Assembly (NCBI GenBank): GCA_017311185.1
Contig: JAESUZ010000464.1
Span: 558,001-622,000, forward strand
Length of the DNA: 64,000 nucleotides
Origin: Proteles cristata cristata
Taxonomy: Eukaryota; Chordata; Mammalia; Carnivora; Hyaenidae
Reading direction: 5' to 3'
Shown here: positions 25,301 to 35,624 of the stretch, piece by piece
Layout: every line of letters starts with the position of its first letter
Numbering within the stretch: position 1 is the stretch's first letter
Made by a program: the position numbers and the translations under genes
The notes under the pieces: model-generated
What the model was told of the DNA's origin: nothing
The model's database searches: none
What the model saw: only the letters and a program-made list of their open reading frames with translations

Positions 25301-28300
25301 AAAACCCATCAGTTGTTTCCTATGAGGTTATAAATCTCTAGGATGTGGAGTGCAGAGGGTCAACGTGTATCAAATGGTAAGGAAGGTAAATGGTAGCAAA
25401 AATCCTAAGCAGGTGAATGGATATGAGGAGCGCTAGGAGCAGGATCCAGATGGAAGAACAGAATTGTGAAATAGGCCAGTTTTCTGCCCAAGCTAAGGAA
25501 AACTGTTTAGGACAAAATCAGGATTTCTCTGGGTTGAGGGTGGGGTGGCAGTGGGGAGAGTCGGTTAGGGGGAAGTGTGTAGGAGAGGAACAGAATGGAA
25601 GCAGCTAGTTTTAGGACTTTTCTATCATGTTCTAGGAATCTCCAAGTCACCCACCAACGATCTACCTCCTGAGTCCTTTTTGGAAGACACCCCTGTGCTC
25701 TCTGAGTCAAAACACGCACCCTCTGAAGTGAAGTATTTATCCGGCAACTCGTCCTTCTACCGTCGCTCTTGTGTTGGTAAGGAGAAAGGAAATGCACTTC
25801 AAGTCTCAGCATTCAGGGCAGTGAGAGTTTGAACAGATTTGTAGAGGTCCAGCTCAGCATCTCTGCTCCGCCAATGGGGGAAAGGTACCCATTGGGTCCA
25901 GTTATCATCTTGCCCTCCTCTCTTATTTGGGAGTCTGGGTCTCTGTTTCTGTACCCTTAGTAGAAATTCATCCTAATCATTTTTTCACTCGTAGGCAGGA
26001 CAGAGGAAGTGTGTGCATTCATTTCAGGGAAAACATCATTGATCAAGGGAAGAAGGGAAATCTAAGGCCCGTAGTACCCACAACTGTTTTGGGGTCACTG
26101 AAGCCTATAAGTTACAAATTAATAGAACGTGAAACCATCGTTTGTAGTCTTCTAGTAATACCTGACCACAGAAAATAGACAAGAGCTCCGGATCCTTAGT
26201 TCTTGATGTTAAACCATCTTCTCTACTGAATGACTTGCTAAATTGAGCTCACAATCGAAAACTACAAAACAGGGGCTCTTTGGTGGCTAAGTGGTTTGGC
26301 CACTGATTTCGGCTTAGGTCATGATCTCACAGTTTGTGTGTTCGAGCCTGCTTCGGATTTTGAGTCTCCCGCTCTCTCTGACCCTTCCTGCTCACACTCT
26401 GTGTCTCACTTATTCTCTCTCCAAAAATAAACAAACATTACGAAAATAAAAAAAAAAGTAAACTTCAAATCATGTACCTCTTAGTTAGCTTCTGCAAACA
26501 TAGTAAACTCTTAAGTTTTAGCTTTAAAGATCAATTGATGTAACAGAGCTGTAGGAGTGGTAAATAAGAATGTTTACAATGATCAAGAATGGGAAACCGT
26601 AAAACACTACCAAGAAAGAAGATTACCTAAAAGTGGTAGTTTTAGAAATGAAAAATAACATTCTGGGAATTATTTTAAAAATGTGCGATGAGTTAAACAT
26701 GACATTTGTCACAGATGAAAAAATGTGTGAGCCGCAGGATGCAGCTAAGGAAGTACCCACATATAGAAATCAGAGGGATCCCTAGATGGGAAGTATGAGG
26801 GGGGATTATGGGAAATGAGGACACAATGTGACAGTAGGACATATCCAACTGAGGTTCGTGAAGAGTAACACAAAGGAAGACAACACAAAGTGATCATGGT
26901 CAAGATCCTTTTCAGAAATGACGGAAGAACAAATCCTGAGAATCAGGAAACATCATTAGGAAGCTCAACACAGGAAAGGCAAAAATAAATCCACTCCAAA
27001 GGACACTAAAACAAACATTCAGAACTTTTATAACAAAGTCCTTAAAACAACTAGAGAGAAGCACACAACACGTCCAATGAATGGTGATTTGTCAGGCTGT
27101 GAACTTCTCCCCAGCGAATGTGGAAACGGCGTGACAGTGCCAAACTATGTACTGAAGGAAAAAAACAGTCCTATCTCAAAGAGTAAGGATGAAAGAAAGA
27201 TGGGATTCAGATAAAAGTATAAAAAGAAACCATCAAAAGTTAAAAACACAGAATGTATTCAGAAAGACGGAATGCACCACAGGAACAAAAGGTGAGCTGA
27301 GACGTTGGTACGTCTGTGGTTGAATGTCAACACGTTTGATGATGAACGCTCCCAAACTGGTAATGATGGATTCGGAGATGGTCGAAAAAGTGGGTATACC
27401 TGAAATAGTGGATGGCAGTCCCATGTCACGTGACTGGAAGTTCAAGGATTCTAAGCTCCTGATTCTGCACGGAGACTGGGCAGTACCATGGACTCTGATG
27501 AGCAACTCTGCCCTCAGAAAAGAAAGGAGATTGGGTAGATAGATACTGCCCACTTGTAAATCCCCCAGTGAATCCAGAGCATGTGGAGGTCTTTAGCTTC
27601 AGGCAGCATACTTATGATCATCTATCAGAAGTGGTATCACGTTAGCACAAGTTGAGTGGATTAAAAACGCCAATAATTTCTTCTGTTCTACTAGAGGTCA
27701 GAAATCGAAAATAGGTCCTAGAGATCCACTCATCTAATCCTAAGTGATCTTCTCACCTCAAGGTCCTTAATTGAAGAACATCTGCAAAGTCCTTTGGACC
27801 TTATAAGGTAACGTTACAGGTTCCGGGGATAAGTTAGGGGCATCTTGGGGTCACGCATCATTCAGCCTATAACAGCTAAAATGAAAATGTGTTCCACACA
27901 GTGACAGATGTCGAGTCAGGGAAACAAATATTACACTCTATTGACTACACTCTGGGATAGCACAGTTCCAGGACACACTGTTGGCCTCTCCATGAAGACA
28001 ATAGACATCTATTCTATCCACCTGACCGTGACAACTTGGGAAAAATTTTAAAAAAAAGTTTGACTCCTTCTATTCTGGAGCTTTGGCCAGAAAAAAGACT
28101 GTATTCTCCATGCCTCTCTGACACAGGTGTGTCTGAGGTAGCAATGGAAATGTACCGAATGTAGGAAGGATTGGATCTATCTTCAATGTGGATGCCACTG
28201 AACAGAAATCTTACACAAGCAAAACACAGCTTGATTCTATTCCCAGGCAGGAAGAAAACAATGTCATTGTCCCAAACTGTTTCTTATCCATCTCTGACAA

Positions 28301-31107
28301 TAAAAATCCTCCTAAGTAGAGATGTCTGAACTGAAAGTCAAGAGTGACAAAGGAAGGAAGCAAGGCATTTGCTGTCTACAAACGGAGAGATGAGAGATTC
28401 AAGCGGATCCAAGTCCATGTCCAGACTATGGCGAGGATGCAAGTTGTCTTTCCCCTCAGGAAGATATTCATTTCAGCCATGTAAGAAAACCCGAAAGACT
28501 CGAGGGATGTCTCCACAAGGACAAGTAACCAGAAGTGCAAGGGTATCAGAACGGGACCATGTTTACAAAGATGAAGGCGAAGGAAGTGTCACAGCTCTCT
28601 GAGAAGTGGCAAGGCAAATTCAGTCTGCTCCTGGGAAGATGAGCTCAGTTGATCATCATGTGGGCAGAGGTCTGACAACCAGTATGAAATGGACCAGCAA
28701 GGACCAGATAGCGTCTCTAAGGAGGAACCTGTCGATTTCACTTTTTGCTGGAAGACAGGTGTCTGCTCCTCAGGAGATGCCCTCTAATGGCGGAAGAAGG
28801 GACAGCGATCTGATAAAGATCCTTAGGTTTTCTGTCCAACAACCTCCTGCCCTCAAAAACACACAGGAGTCTTTATTCTATCCCACACACTACTAGACTC
28901 ATCAAAGTGTGCCCTCACATTTACACTGATTAACACTCCTCCTTTCATTCCCCATTCTCTGCTCCCAGTTCCTTACACTTCCAGACACACTGCTAAGCTC
29001 TGATCCTTACTGAGTCAACCTTCACATCTCATTGGGAAGCATTTGCATTCTTCACGTTTGCATTCTCTAACCTCATTCCTTAGATACCACCATCTCTAAC
29101 TCACACAGATCACGTCACTCTTGTAGAACTCTGTATTTCCCATGAAGAAGGCACGAAGCCAACCCAATCCTATGCCATCTTCGAAAACTCCTCGCTTCCG
29201 ACTCCCTCAGGTCCTTCATGCAGTTGCACAACCTAGGAGCTCATAGGAGGACTCCCATCTCTCCATAACATGGGCAGTTTCCATCACTTTCATGCTCTCA
29301 GCAGCTCTCACAAAATCATCCGGGTTCAGAGAGTCCCGCATACAGCAACTAGAAATTATGGAACTACTTGGACGTCAGTAGTCTAGGACACACAGATCAC
29401 TCATGGTACAAAGATGTACTGGCGGCACAAAGTGAGAATTATGCTGCATGTCACCCAACACTTCACACGCTACCTTCCCATACAAATGCCGTTTCATCTC
29501 TGCACCCTCTATGTAAAATTGTGGAGGAAACGTGACAGACACATCCACACATCGGACTGTGCTCATCAAACCTGCTACACATACTAGCTCTTGAAAAATA
29601 TACCACCACCTCTGATGTGTCCCTTCTTTACCCCAATGGGACCTACCAGACACTCCGGTCACCCAACAGATAAAGTGGAAGTATTTTGTGAAGGTGTCCC
29701 AGGCCTCCCTGCAGTTTTGAAAGATGAGAAGAGACTTAATATTGAGTGATTTTCTCAAGAACAAAAATTTACCAGTTGACTTACCGAAAGGCCAATGGAA
29801 ATGGAGGAGGAAGGAAAACTAACTGGTGATATCCGTGATATATGGAAACCACGGTAGAGGTAGAGGTGATCCAGGAAATAAGCATATTTTAGGAGGAAAA
29901 TAACCAACAACCTAGAACTCAACTGTAAATTGGGAAGGTTTTAAGGTAGACTATAAGTTTGGTAAGTGTAGATGCCACAGTTGGTCAGAACAGTGCGTGG
30001 GGTATGTGGGAAAAGTAACACCAATGACAGGACCAACAGAGAGCTGAGCCATTTCGCGGTCAGGGGAGCTGTGTCCATCATTGAGAGGTGGGGTGTGAAG
30101 TCCGCCTTGGGGATCCTCCTGGAGTGTCCACGTGCGGCACAGCTACACAACAGGGCCTTCATGGGAGGACCCACGAGAGCCGGGATCTGGAAGTGGAGGC
30201 TAAGGACCAGCAGTGGAAGTCAGGCAGTTCTTTCCTGTCCATTCGAAACCTCCCAGGAAGCAACAGGACTCACAATCGTAAACCACAACTGGCACACTGC
30301 ACCCCTTTACCGACACACATCCTCCAAATTTCCTCTTGTGGTAAACAGAGGAACAATAACAAATAAGATGGGCACCTGATCGTGGACCAGGGAAGAACTG
30401 GTGCTCAGATAGATGCAGAAAACCATACAGCTCTCACAGGGAATCAGATACTTCATTCCAACAGATGTTTTCATAGACCTCAATTTTAGGACCTTGAACA
30501 GAAACGAGACTAGAATCGTCGTGACGATAAGTGCCATGTGTTTGATTCGACATGGTATCTCTTGAGTGTTTAGCGACGGCCAAAAATACCTGATTTTCCT
30601 TCTCTTTCCCAGAAGTCTTCAAATCACGTGAAGGCTCATCACGATCCGGACCCTCTAAACTAGTCCAATTCCACAAGCAGAGGGAAGAGGATTCAGGCTC
30701 AAGAGACATCTGTGTCTCTTCTCCAGACAAGCTCATTCACAGCGGTAAGTGGTGGGGGAGAATAGGGGATGAGGGGGATTCAGGCATGGTGGTGAGGCAG
30801 CATGGAGCCAAAAATTGGCATTGAGCTCCATTGCTCAGCAATGGCCATGAACGAACCCTCTCGCAAAGACTGCCCAGGGACTCTGTTTCTTGTTAGGGGG
30901 CAACAATATACCATGTCAGCATCCCTGTTTTCTTTGGTAGAAACTCTTAAAGGATCTGAATGGGAAGATTACAAATCTAAGAGAAAAGTAGAAGTATATT
31001 TAAAGAAAAGTCTGTGAAGTCTTAATTTGACCATCTCTGTCACCGGGGTTCCCAGGGAATCGTGAAAATAGATTTATTCTGCTAAACATTATCTGTCTAT
31101 CTGTCTG

Positions 31108-31141
<34 letters not shown>

Positions 31142-33713
31142 CATCCATCCACCCACCCACCCACCCGTCCATCCATCCATGCGTCCATCCATGCATCCAT
31201 CCTCTGTCCTTCCGCACCGTATGTGTGTGTGTGTGTGTGTGTGTGTAGATAGAAAGCTTTCCATATGTTAGTAGATAGATATAGATGCAGAGGTCTTCAT
31301 ATAACGTGGACCCCACATTATCTAAGTGCACAATTTCCCATGAAGAAAATCAAGCAAATAATATCGAACATTCGTGATTGCAAACTGTTTCCATGCATAG
31401 TTCTGAATCAGCGTCAGTATTGTCTACACATCTCCAGAAATATCACCTATGAGGTACTCAATATCAAGGGCATCCACCATAAACACAATTTTCATCATTA
31501 TTATTTACTTCTATTTGAAGTAAGTGACATTTCCAAAGGTCAACTCCCCTTAAAGTTGTCAAGATTCCAACCAGCAAGTCACCTCCATTTTTTTGAGAGC
31601 ACGTCTCATGTTTGGTAATGATGTGTGACTTATAAGGTCCACTAAGTGTGTGTCTTGTGAATTGACAAATTCTGGAAAATGCCACATCTCAGTGTTTGGT
31701 TTAGATTAGTTTGGTTTGGTTTGGTTTTAGAAGCCCAGAAAACACCACCTCACACTGTTGCGTTTTGTGTGTGTGTGTGTGTGTGTGTGTCTGTTTGTTT
31801 TTAGTCCATTCCCCAGAAGACAGGAAAGGTCAAGAGGATTTGCCTCCTCCTGAGTCATGTGTGGTGGTCCCTGGTCTCAGCCATGCAGTGGAAGAAAAGT
31901 CCTCTGCCGCAGAATTCTTTTCTTGGACCTCCTCTGCAAACACGCTCATTCCTGCTGAAGGGGAAGGTAAGGAAAACAAACAGGAGGGGTCTGAGTACGG
32001 AAAGGAGGTAAAGCTGAGCTGCTTGGCCCAAGCCCTACTTATTTGACTCTCCCCTCAAACACAGAAAAGGGTTTCAGGGCAGAGGCACTAGACTGAAGTC
32101 CCTATAGAGGAACAGAGAGAGGGAGCGACAAGATAAGACACTGCTCCTCATATGAACACTGGGACATCTGTGCATCCCGGAGAGCACAGTGCTGGTGTGG
32201 GCATTTCATCAGAACCTTCCCCCTCAGATGAGCATGAGCTCGGATCCTCACGCACACTCCCTCATCTGTATCCCTTCCCGCCAGGTATGGTCCCGTTTCT
32301 CCTTCCTTTGACTTGTTCTCCCAAACGTACTGCCTTCAGTCCTCATTAACCTTCCTGTGTTCTAGTAGCATGGTGTCAGTACGCCCTGGTACCTTCCTTC
32401 CTTCACACAGTCTCGCCCACTTACACACTAATCCCGTAAGTAAACTATGTCCTCTCACACAGACAACCTGTTTGAACTCCCTCATGCAAACTGCAGCAAA
32501 CTCATAGACCATGGAGTGGATGCACTTTCATATACTGCCTTTCTGGTATATGCTGCTTGACCCACGAGGACGTCAGCCCCTCCAAAAGCCACACATTCTG
32601 AGAGCCTAGTTCACTTCTGCTAACACTTGACGTCATATTGACTCAACAGCGAGAACAGGCAATGCTCCCGTACTTGTTCACACGTAGCATCGCACCGTGG
32701 AACACATAGGCACACGTTCATCCGCCATTGCCTTTTCCAGTGTGGAAAACACTCACGGGAGATGTCCCCAAACCCACAGACAACTCCACAAGACGCACCA
32801 CACCCTCATCTTCTCAGTGACACCAGCTGCACACCTCCAAGAAAACATACCACTCCCCACATGCTGAAGATCACGTGTGGATATGCTTCTGCTCCCGTAT
32901 CCACACAGGAATGGTCTTGTGGCCATCTTAAGTCCTGCCGACATCACGTACTTATGCTCCCTATGTTTGGAATGTTCTTGCCTAGAAACACTTCAGTGCC
33001 ATCAAGAAATAACCTGTCTTGGATTCCACGATAATGTGAAGAGTTCGCCCCCCTTTCCACCAGCCTACTTCCCATTCCATCCCATCGGGAATCCTAAGCC
33101 CTCTTTATCCTCAGAACACCCCAAAGGAGAGAGGCTCATGAGAATATTTTACCAGCGTGTCCTCCAGAAAAGAGGAGTAGCTGTCCTGTGTGAGGGCGAG
33201 AATGGACTGGAGCCGGCCTCCAAGAAGAGAAAAATGGAAGAACTGACCATTTCTGACATAAGTTCTCCCACAACCGACCTCTCTTGTCCGTATACCGAAG
33301 AACTCCTGAGTGGCAGTGACTCCGGCTGGAACAACGCAGCCCAGGAGGAAAGGCAGGAGGTTGAAAGTCCAACAGATCTTCCCCCTCTCGAGGGATGTTC
33401 CATCGCCAAGCCGCCCGAGTGGCTGCTGGCCCCAGAAAGCGGTTTCAAGTGTATGGCCTGCTGCCGGGTCTTCCCCACCTTAGAGGCCCTCAAGCAGCAT
33501 GTGCAGAATGGAGTCAGTGAGGGCTTTAGCTGCCGCGTTTTCCACGTAGCCATGACGTGGCTGGAGAACAAGCAGAAAACGGTCGAGAGGAAGACGGAAG
33601 AGGAAGAACAAGGAGGGCAGGAAGATAACACACAGGTGCCAGAAGAGAAACCATTTTGGCTGAAAGAATTCTTCAACAGATTATTTTTCGGCTGCTTTCG
33701 AGGGAGGAAGTAG
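21481..33713 (+). CDS. FAM170A: FAM170-family zinc-finger protein, probably FAM170A (six exons, 415 aa)
   Basis: Joining 21481-21550, 23417-23560, 25636-25776, 30613-30744, 31805-31966 and 33115-33713 gives one 1248-nt frame of 415 residues plus stop. All joins use AG acceptors and GT donors and all are phase 1. The N-terminus [11 protein letters not shown] matches what I recall of human FAM170A. The last exon carries the family hallmark [20 protein letters not shown], a finger with Cys329, Cys332 and His345, then Cys356 and His360. KKRK at 253-256 is a likely nuclear signal; residues 378-387 are acidic. In humans FAM170A is reported as a testis-enriched nuclear protein linked to heat-shock factor activity; here this is inference. 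The start has a good context (A at -3). The human protein is shorter (about 330 residues from memory). FAM170B is the alternative. The frame looks intact. Confidence 0.85.
21600..21775 (+). repeat. CAN SINE in FAM170 intron 1, plus strand
   Basis: Head GGGGCACCTGGGTGGCTC, a B-box-like segment (GAATTCGAGCCCC) and the CT-rich region. The A-rich tail is missing or decayed. Confidence 0.88.
22293..22323. repeat. (GT)n microsatellite
   Basis: Thirty-one bases of GT repeat interrupted once by TTT, in FAM170 intron 1. Confidence 0.95.
22329..22480. repeat. Local duplication of a 57-bp unit
   Basis: Units at 22329-22385 and 22424-22480 both run TGGGAAA.TGAA..GTTCTG..TCTATGGAGAT and end TAGTAAATA followed by TTCT. 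They are about 80 percent alike by eye and 95 bp apart. Confidence 0.8.
23417..23560 (+). CDS. FAM170A: FAM170 gene, exon 2
   Basis: 144 nt between TTTGTAG and GTACGTAG. It encodes a Gln/Ser-rich low-complexity segment ([18 protein letters not shown] and following), residues 24-71. Phase 1 at both ends. Confidence 0.75.
24200..24480 (-). repeat. Possible ancient L1 fragment, minus strand
   Basis: Reversed L1-like words such as ATTGCTGAGTA, GGGGCTACTCTGAAA and CGTCTTTTGCT occur in order. Weak support. Confidence 0.35.
25010..25200 (-). repeat. CAN SINE in FAM170 intron 2, minus strand
   Basis: Reversed tail, GAGAGAGAGACAGAC and the head end CTGAGCCACCAAGGCGCCCC. Confidence 0.92.
25636..25776 (+). 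CDS. FAM170A: FAM170 gene, exon 3
   Basis: 141 nt between TATCATGTTCTAG and GTAAGGAG, residues 72-118. It begins [15 protein letters not shown] and ends [10 protein letters not shown]. Phase 1 at both ends, open throughout. Confidence 0.75.
26272..26458 (+). repeat. CAN SINE with internal deletion, plus strand
   Basis: Diverged head GGGGCTCTTTGGTGGCTAAG, CT-rich region and AAAATAAACAAACATTACG tail. It lacks part of the middle between the B box and the CT-rich region. Confidence 0.88.
26800..27290 (+). repeat. Ancient L1 ORF1-region fragment, plus strand
   Basis: AAATCCACTCCAAAGGACAC, CAACTAGAGAGAAGCACACAA and GGTGATTTGTCAG appear in the order found in old L1 ORF1-type sequence. No frame survives. 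Confidence 0.45.
27291..27655. other. FAM170 intron 3, unassigned part
   Basis: Overlapping open frames on both strands at 27233-27553 look like chance. Nothing else was seen. Confidence 0.4.
27660..27875 (-). repeat. MLT1-like MaLR LTR fragment, minus strand
   Basis: The plus strand shows the reversed motifs ATCTGCAAAGTCCTTTGGACC, AGGTTCCGGGGATAAG and CATTCAGCCTATAACAG, typical of a reversed MaLR LTR start. Confidence 0.5.
28460..28602 (+). other. Exon-like segment in FAM170 intron 3 (decayed or alternative terminal exon)
   Basis: A strong acceptor (GTCTTTCCCCTCAG) precedes an open stretch in the same phase as the other exons, beginning [18 protein letters not shown] and running to a TGA at 28600. 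No donor keeps the 3n length, so it cannot act as a normal cassette exon. It could be a lost family exon or an alternative last exon. Only RNA data can tell. Confidence 0.3.
28603..30612. other. FAM170 intron 3, remaining sequence
   Basis: Apparently unique DNA. A 129-codon minus-strand open frame at 29375-29764 has no recognisable motif and I treat it as chance. Confidence 0.45.
30613..30744 (+). CDS. FAM170A: FAM170 gene, exon 4
   Basis: 132 nt after a strong pyrimidine tract ending TTTCCCAG and before GTAAGTGG, residues 119-162. It ends [13 protein letters not shown], close to my memory of the matching human stretch (SSRKLIHSG), which supports exon identity and family. Confidence 0.85.
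31088..31202. repeat. Compound tetranucleotide microsatellite
   Basis: (ATCT)n runs straight into (CCAT)n, (CCAC)n and interrupted (CATC)n over 115 bp, in FAM170 intron 4. Confidence 0.97.
31221..31246. repeat. (TG)13 microsatellite
   Basis: A pure TG run shortly after the tetranucleotide array, in FAM170 intron 4. Confidence 0.95.
31766..31804 (+). promoter_or_regulatory. FAM170A: TG-repeat polypyrimidine/acceptor region of FAM170 exon 5
   Basis: Twelve TG pairs at 31766-31790 are followed by CTGTTTGTTTTTAG, the acceptor of exon 5. UG repeats beside an acceptor bind TDP-43 and lower exon use in the known CFTR exon 9 case. That a similar effect occurs here is inference. Confidence 0.7.
31805..31966 (+). 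CDS. FAM170A: FAM170 gene, exon 5
   Basis: 162 nt after TTTGTTTTTAG and before GTAAGGAA, residues 163-216. It is acidic and Ser/Pro-rich ([17 protein letters not shown]). A (TG)12 repeat lies just upstream of its acceptor and may affect inclusion. Confidence 0.8.
31967..33114. other. FAM170 intron 5
   Basis: Apparently unique, with no repeats seen. The final 238 bases (32877-33114) stay open in the exon 6 frame. Confidence 0.5.
33115..33713 (+). CDS. FAM170A: FAM170 gene, last coding exon (zinc finger)
   Basis: 599 nt after CTCTTTATCCTCAG, residues 217-415, ending at TAG 33711-33713. It holds [20 protein letters not shown], the KKRK cluster, the finger block with [10 protein letters not shown] and GFSCRVFH, an acidic segment and a hydrophobic-basic tail ([14 protein letters not shown]). 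The same frame is open upstream of the acceptor back to 32877. Confidence 0.92.
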
Positions 33714-34200
33714 AATAGACCACACTCTGCTGAGGGGGCTTCATCCTGCCCAAACAACCCCAGTCCCCGAGGTTCTTTATTGACACCCACTCCATCCCCA
33801 CCGCTATAACCACACCACCAGGAGGAGTGGAGAGCCATTTGTAGGTCTACCCAGGGTTCTCCCGACAAGGGGAGAACATGCTTTCCCTCACATGCCCGCC
33901 CACACAGTTACTTACCTGGGGCGCTGTACTCATTATGGAGACAGGAAAAGCTAGTGCACAATGGAAACCAAAAGCAGAGAAAACCCACCCCTTTGGCTTT
34001 CATGTGCTTGTGCACATGCAGGTGTACACACACTTCTTCTACGGTCACAGTTGAAAGGATGGAACGTGTCACAATCTATCAGACACCATCAAATATATGC
34101 ACCCCAGGCAATTCCAAAAATCAGAATACCATCAAGGTTCATAGTCTGAAACACATAAAAGCTACCAATTTCTGAGCAAGCTACTTTGCATGTTGAATGG
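33714..34200. other. Probable FAM170 3' UTR, start
   Basis: Follows the stop codon directly. There is no AATAAA before the palindrome, so the transcript probably extends further. Confidence 0.4.
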
Positions 34201-34705
34201 TTTGCATGCCACTGAACACTTGTGCATTTTCAAAGATAAATCTTTATTTTCCTTTCTCCTCTGCCATCTTCAATCATAGTGACACATACCCACAAAATAA
34301 TTTAAAAAGCGTTCGTCAGAGTTCATGAGGCCATACGAGGGACATTTCAATAGTGCCATTTTCAGATGGTGGTGTTCATAATTTGTAGCTTCTGTACATC
34401 TGATAGTATTCAAACTGAAAACTGCCCTATGTATATACATATAGATGTCCCAAATCCCATAGGGCAGTTTTCAGTTTCAAGAATATCAAAAAGCGCAACA
34501 AAAGCTACTAATTAGAAACACCACCATCTGAAATTGGCACTATTTGAATGTTCCTCCTATGGCCTCATGAACTGTGAACTGTCACTAGCACTTGTTAAAT
34601 GTGTGTGTGTGTGTGTGTCTGTCCCTGATTGAAGATGGCAGATGAGAAAGGAAATGAAAATGTATCTTTGAAATTGTACTATGAATGGGTTAAGTGTCAT
34701 GCAAA
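34201..34705. repeat. Long imperfect inverted repeat (palindrome)
   Basis: The left arm (34201-34431) and right arm (34458-34705) are reverse complements over some 230-250 bp, with small gaps and about a 26-bp spacer. Matching blocks from inside out include AAACTGAAAACTGCCCTATG, CAGATGGTGGTGTT, GTTCATGAGGCCATA and CTGCCATCTTCAATCA. Only the right arm has a (GT)n run (34600-34618). The origin may be a palindromic DNA transposon or an inverted duplication; I do not recognise the family. Confidence 0.88.
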
Positions 34706-35620
34706 TAGACCATACACACATGTTTCATATATATGTTATATAAGCATATATGCATAGAAACACATGGAAATATATATATGTATATATCATCTCTATATAC
34801 ATGATTATCTTGAAACTATTTTTTATGTCCATCGCCCATATGGTTATGTACGTATAAGAAGTGTCGTGTACCTCAGTGTCCTAGAAGAGATCGATGACCG
34901 TTGCTTTTGGTTTCATCTGCTTAGTTCTTTTCCCTACTTCCTTTGATAAGAGGCTCTACTTTCTGTCCACAAATATATAGGCAAGTAAGTTAGACTTCCC
35001 TTAAGGAAGCGAAGTCCTTAATTTACTACTTGGCTTCCATGAGTCACCCTCGGAAGAATCATCAGTCTGGGTTGGAGAAATCTGTACCAATAGCTTGGAC
35101 AATGAAAATAGAGGAGCTAGAGACTGGGCAGTTGGCAATCTTTTGCCTGCAACTGAAGAAAGATCTAGGAGCCTCCACGACTGGCCTTTCTTTAGTTCCT
35201 CCTTTTTGGAAGACCTGGCGGTTTGAACTATTAGTTTAATATGCTAAGCATCTCCACTAACCCTTCAATAAAGTTTTGTTTGGTCCCTTGAGCCTCATTC
35301 ATTTACTTTGTTGGTCACCTAATGTACCTTAAGGGATGCCAATTAGCTTGACCATGATCATTTCTTCCATGTCAATAGTTGAACCCATATGGCCTAGAAA
35401 TCACTCCTACAGTATCCTATCCTTCTGATTTTATACTTCAACAGGAAAGGATACGCTTCTCCTCCAGATGCCCACTTGATTTCTTAGAAAAGTGCATGAC
35501 AACTCTTTGGGTATATAGAAACAACTGGGCCTCAAATTTCGTCAAACTGGACTAAATTTCATACCACCACTTAGCTAGTTTCTATGCTTTCTGAGTCAGT
35601 GCTGTCGTTTGAAAAATGGA
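34706..35620. other. Unassigned, possible end of the FAM170 transcript
   Basis: AT-rich at first, then mixed. The only canonical polyadenylation signal found after the FAM170 stop is AATAAA at 35267-35272, about 1.55 kb downstream. The sequence around it (CTTCAATAAAGTTTTGTTTGG) also resembles an LTR R region, so its role is open. Confidence 0.35.
35267..35272 (+). terminator. Candidate AATAAA polyadenylation signal
   Basis: First canonical signal downstream of the FAM170 stop codon. It is followed by a T/G-rich stretch (GTTTTGTTTGGT), as real sites usually are. Could instead belong to an old LTR. Confidence 0.35.
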
Positions 35621-35624
35621 GATT

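Larger units (their letters stand above)
23561..25635. other. FAM170 intron 2, remaining sequence
   Basis: Apart from the SINE at 25010-25200 and a possible ancient L1 at 24200-24480, nothing is recognised. Confidence 0.45.

Noticed and set aside
29375..29764. 129-codon minus-strand open frame in FAM170 intron 3
   Set aside because: No recognised motif, no splice signals linking it to anything, and no sign of codon constraint by eye.
31088..31202. CRISPR-like array
   Set aside because: Simple tetranucleotide repeats without spacers, in a mammalian genome.
34201..34705. Identification of the palindrome as a MADE1-type mariner hairpin
   Set aside because: Arms are far longer than the 80-bp MADE1 and share none of its terminal words.
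35240..35300. Call of an LTR around the AATAAA at 35267
   Set aside because: The local sequence looks LTR-like, but no TG..CA ends, target duplication or second copy in the window supports it.
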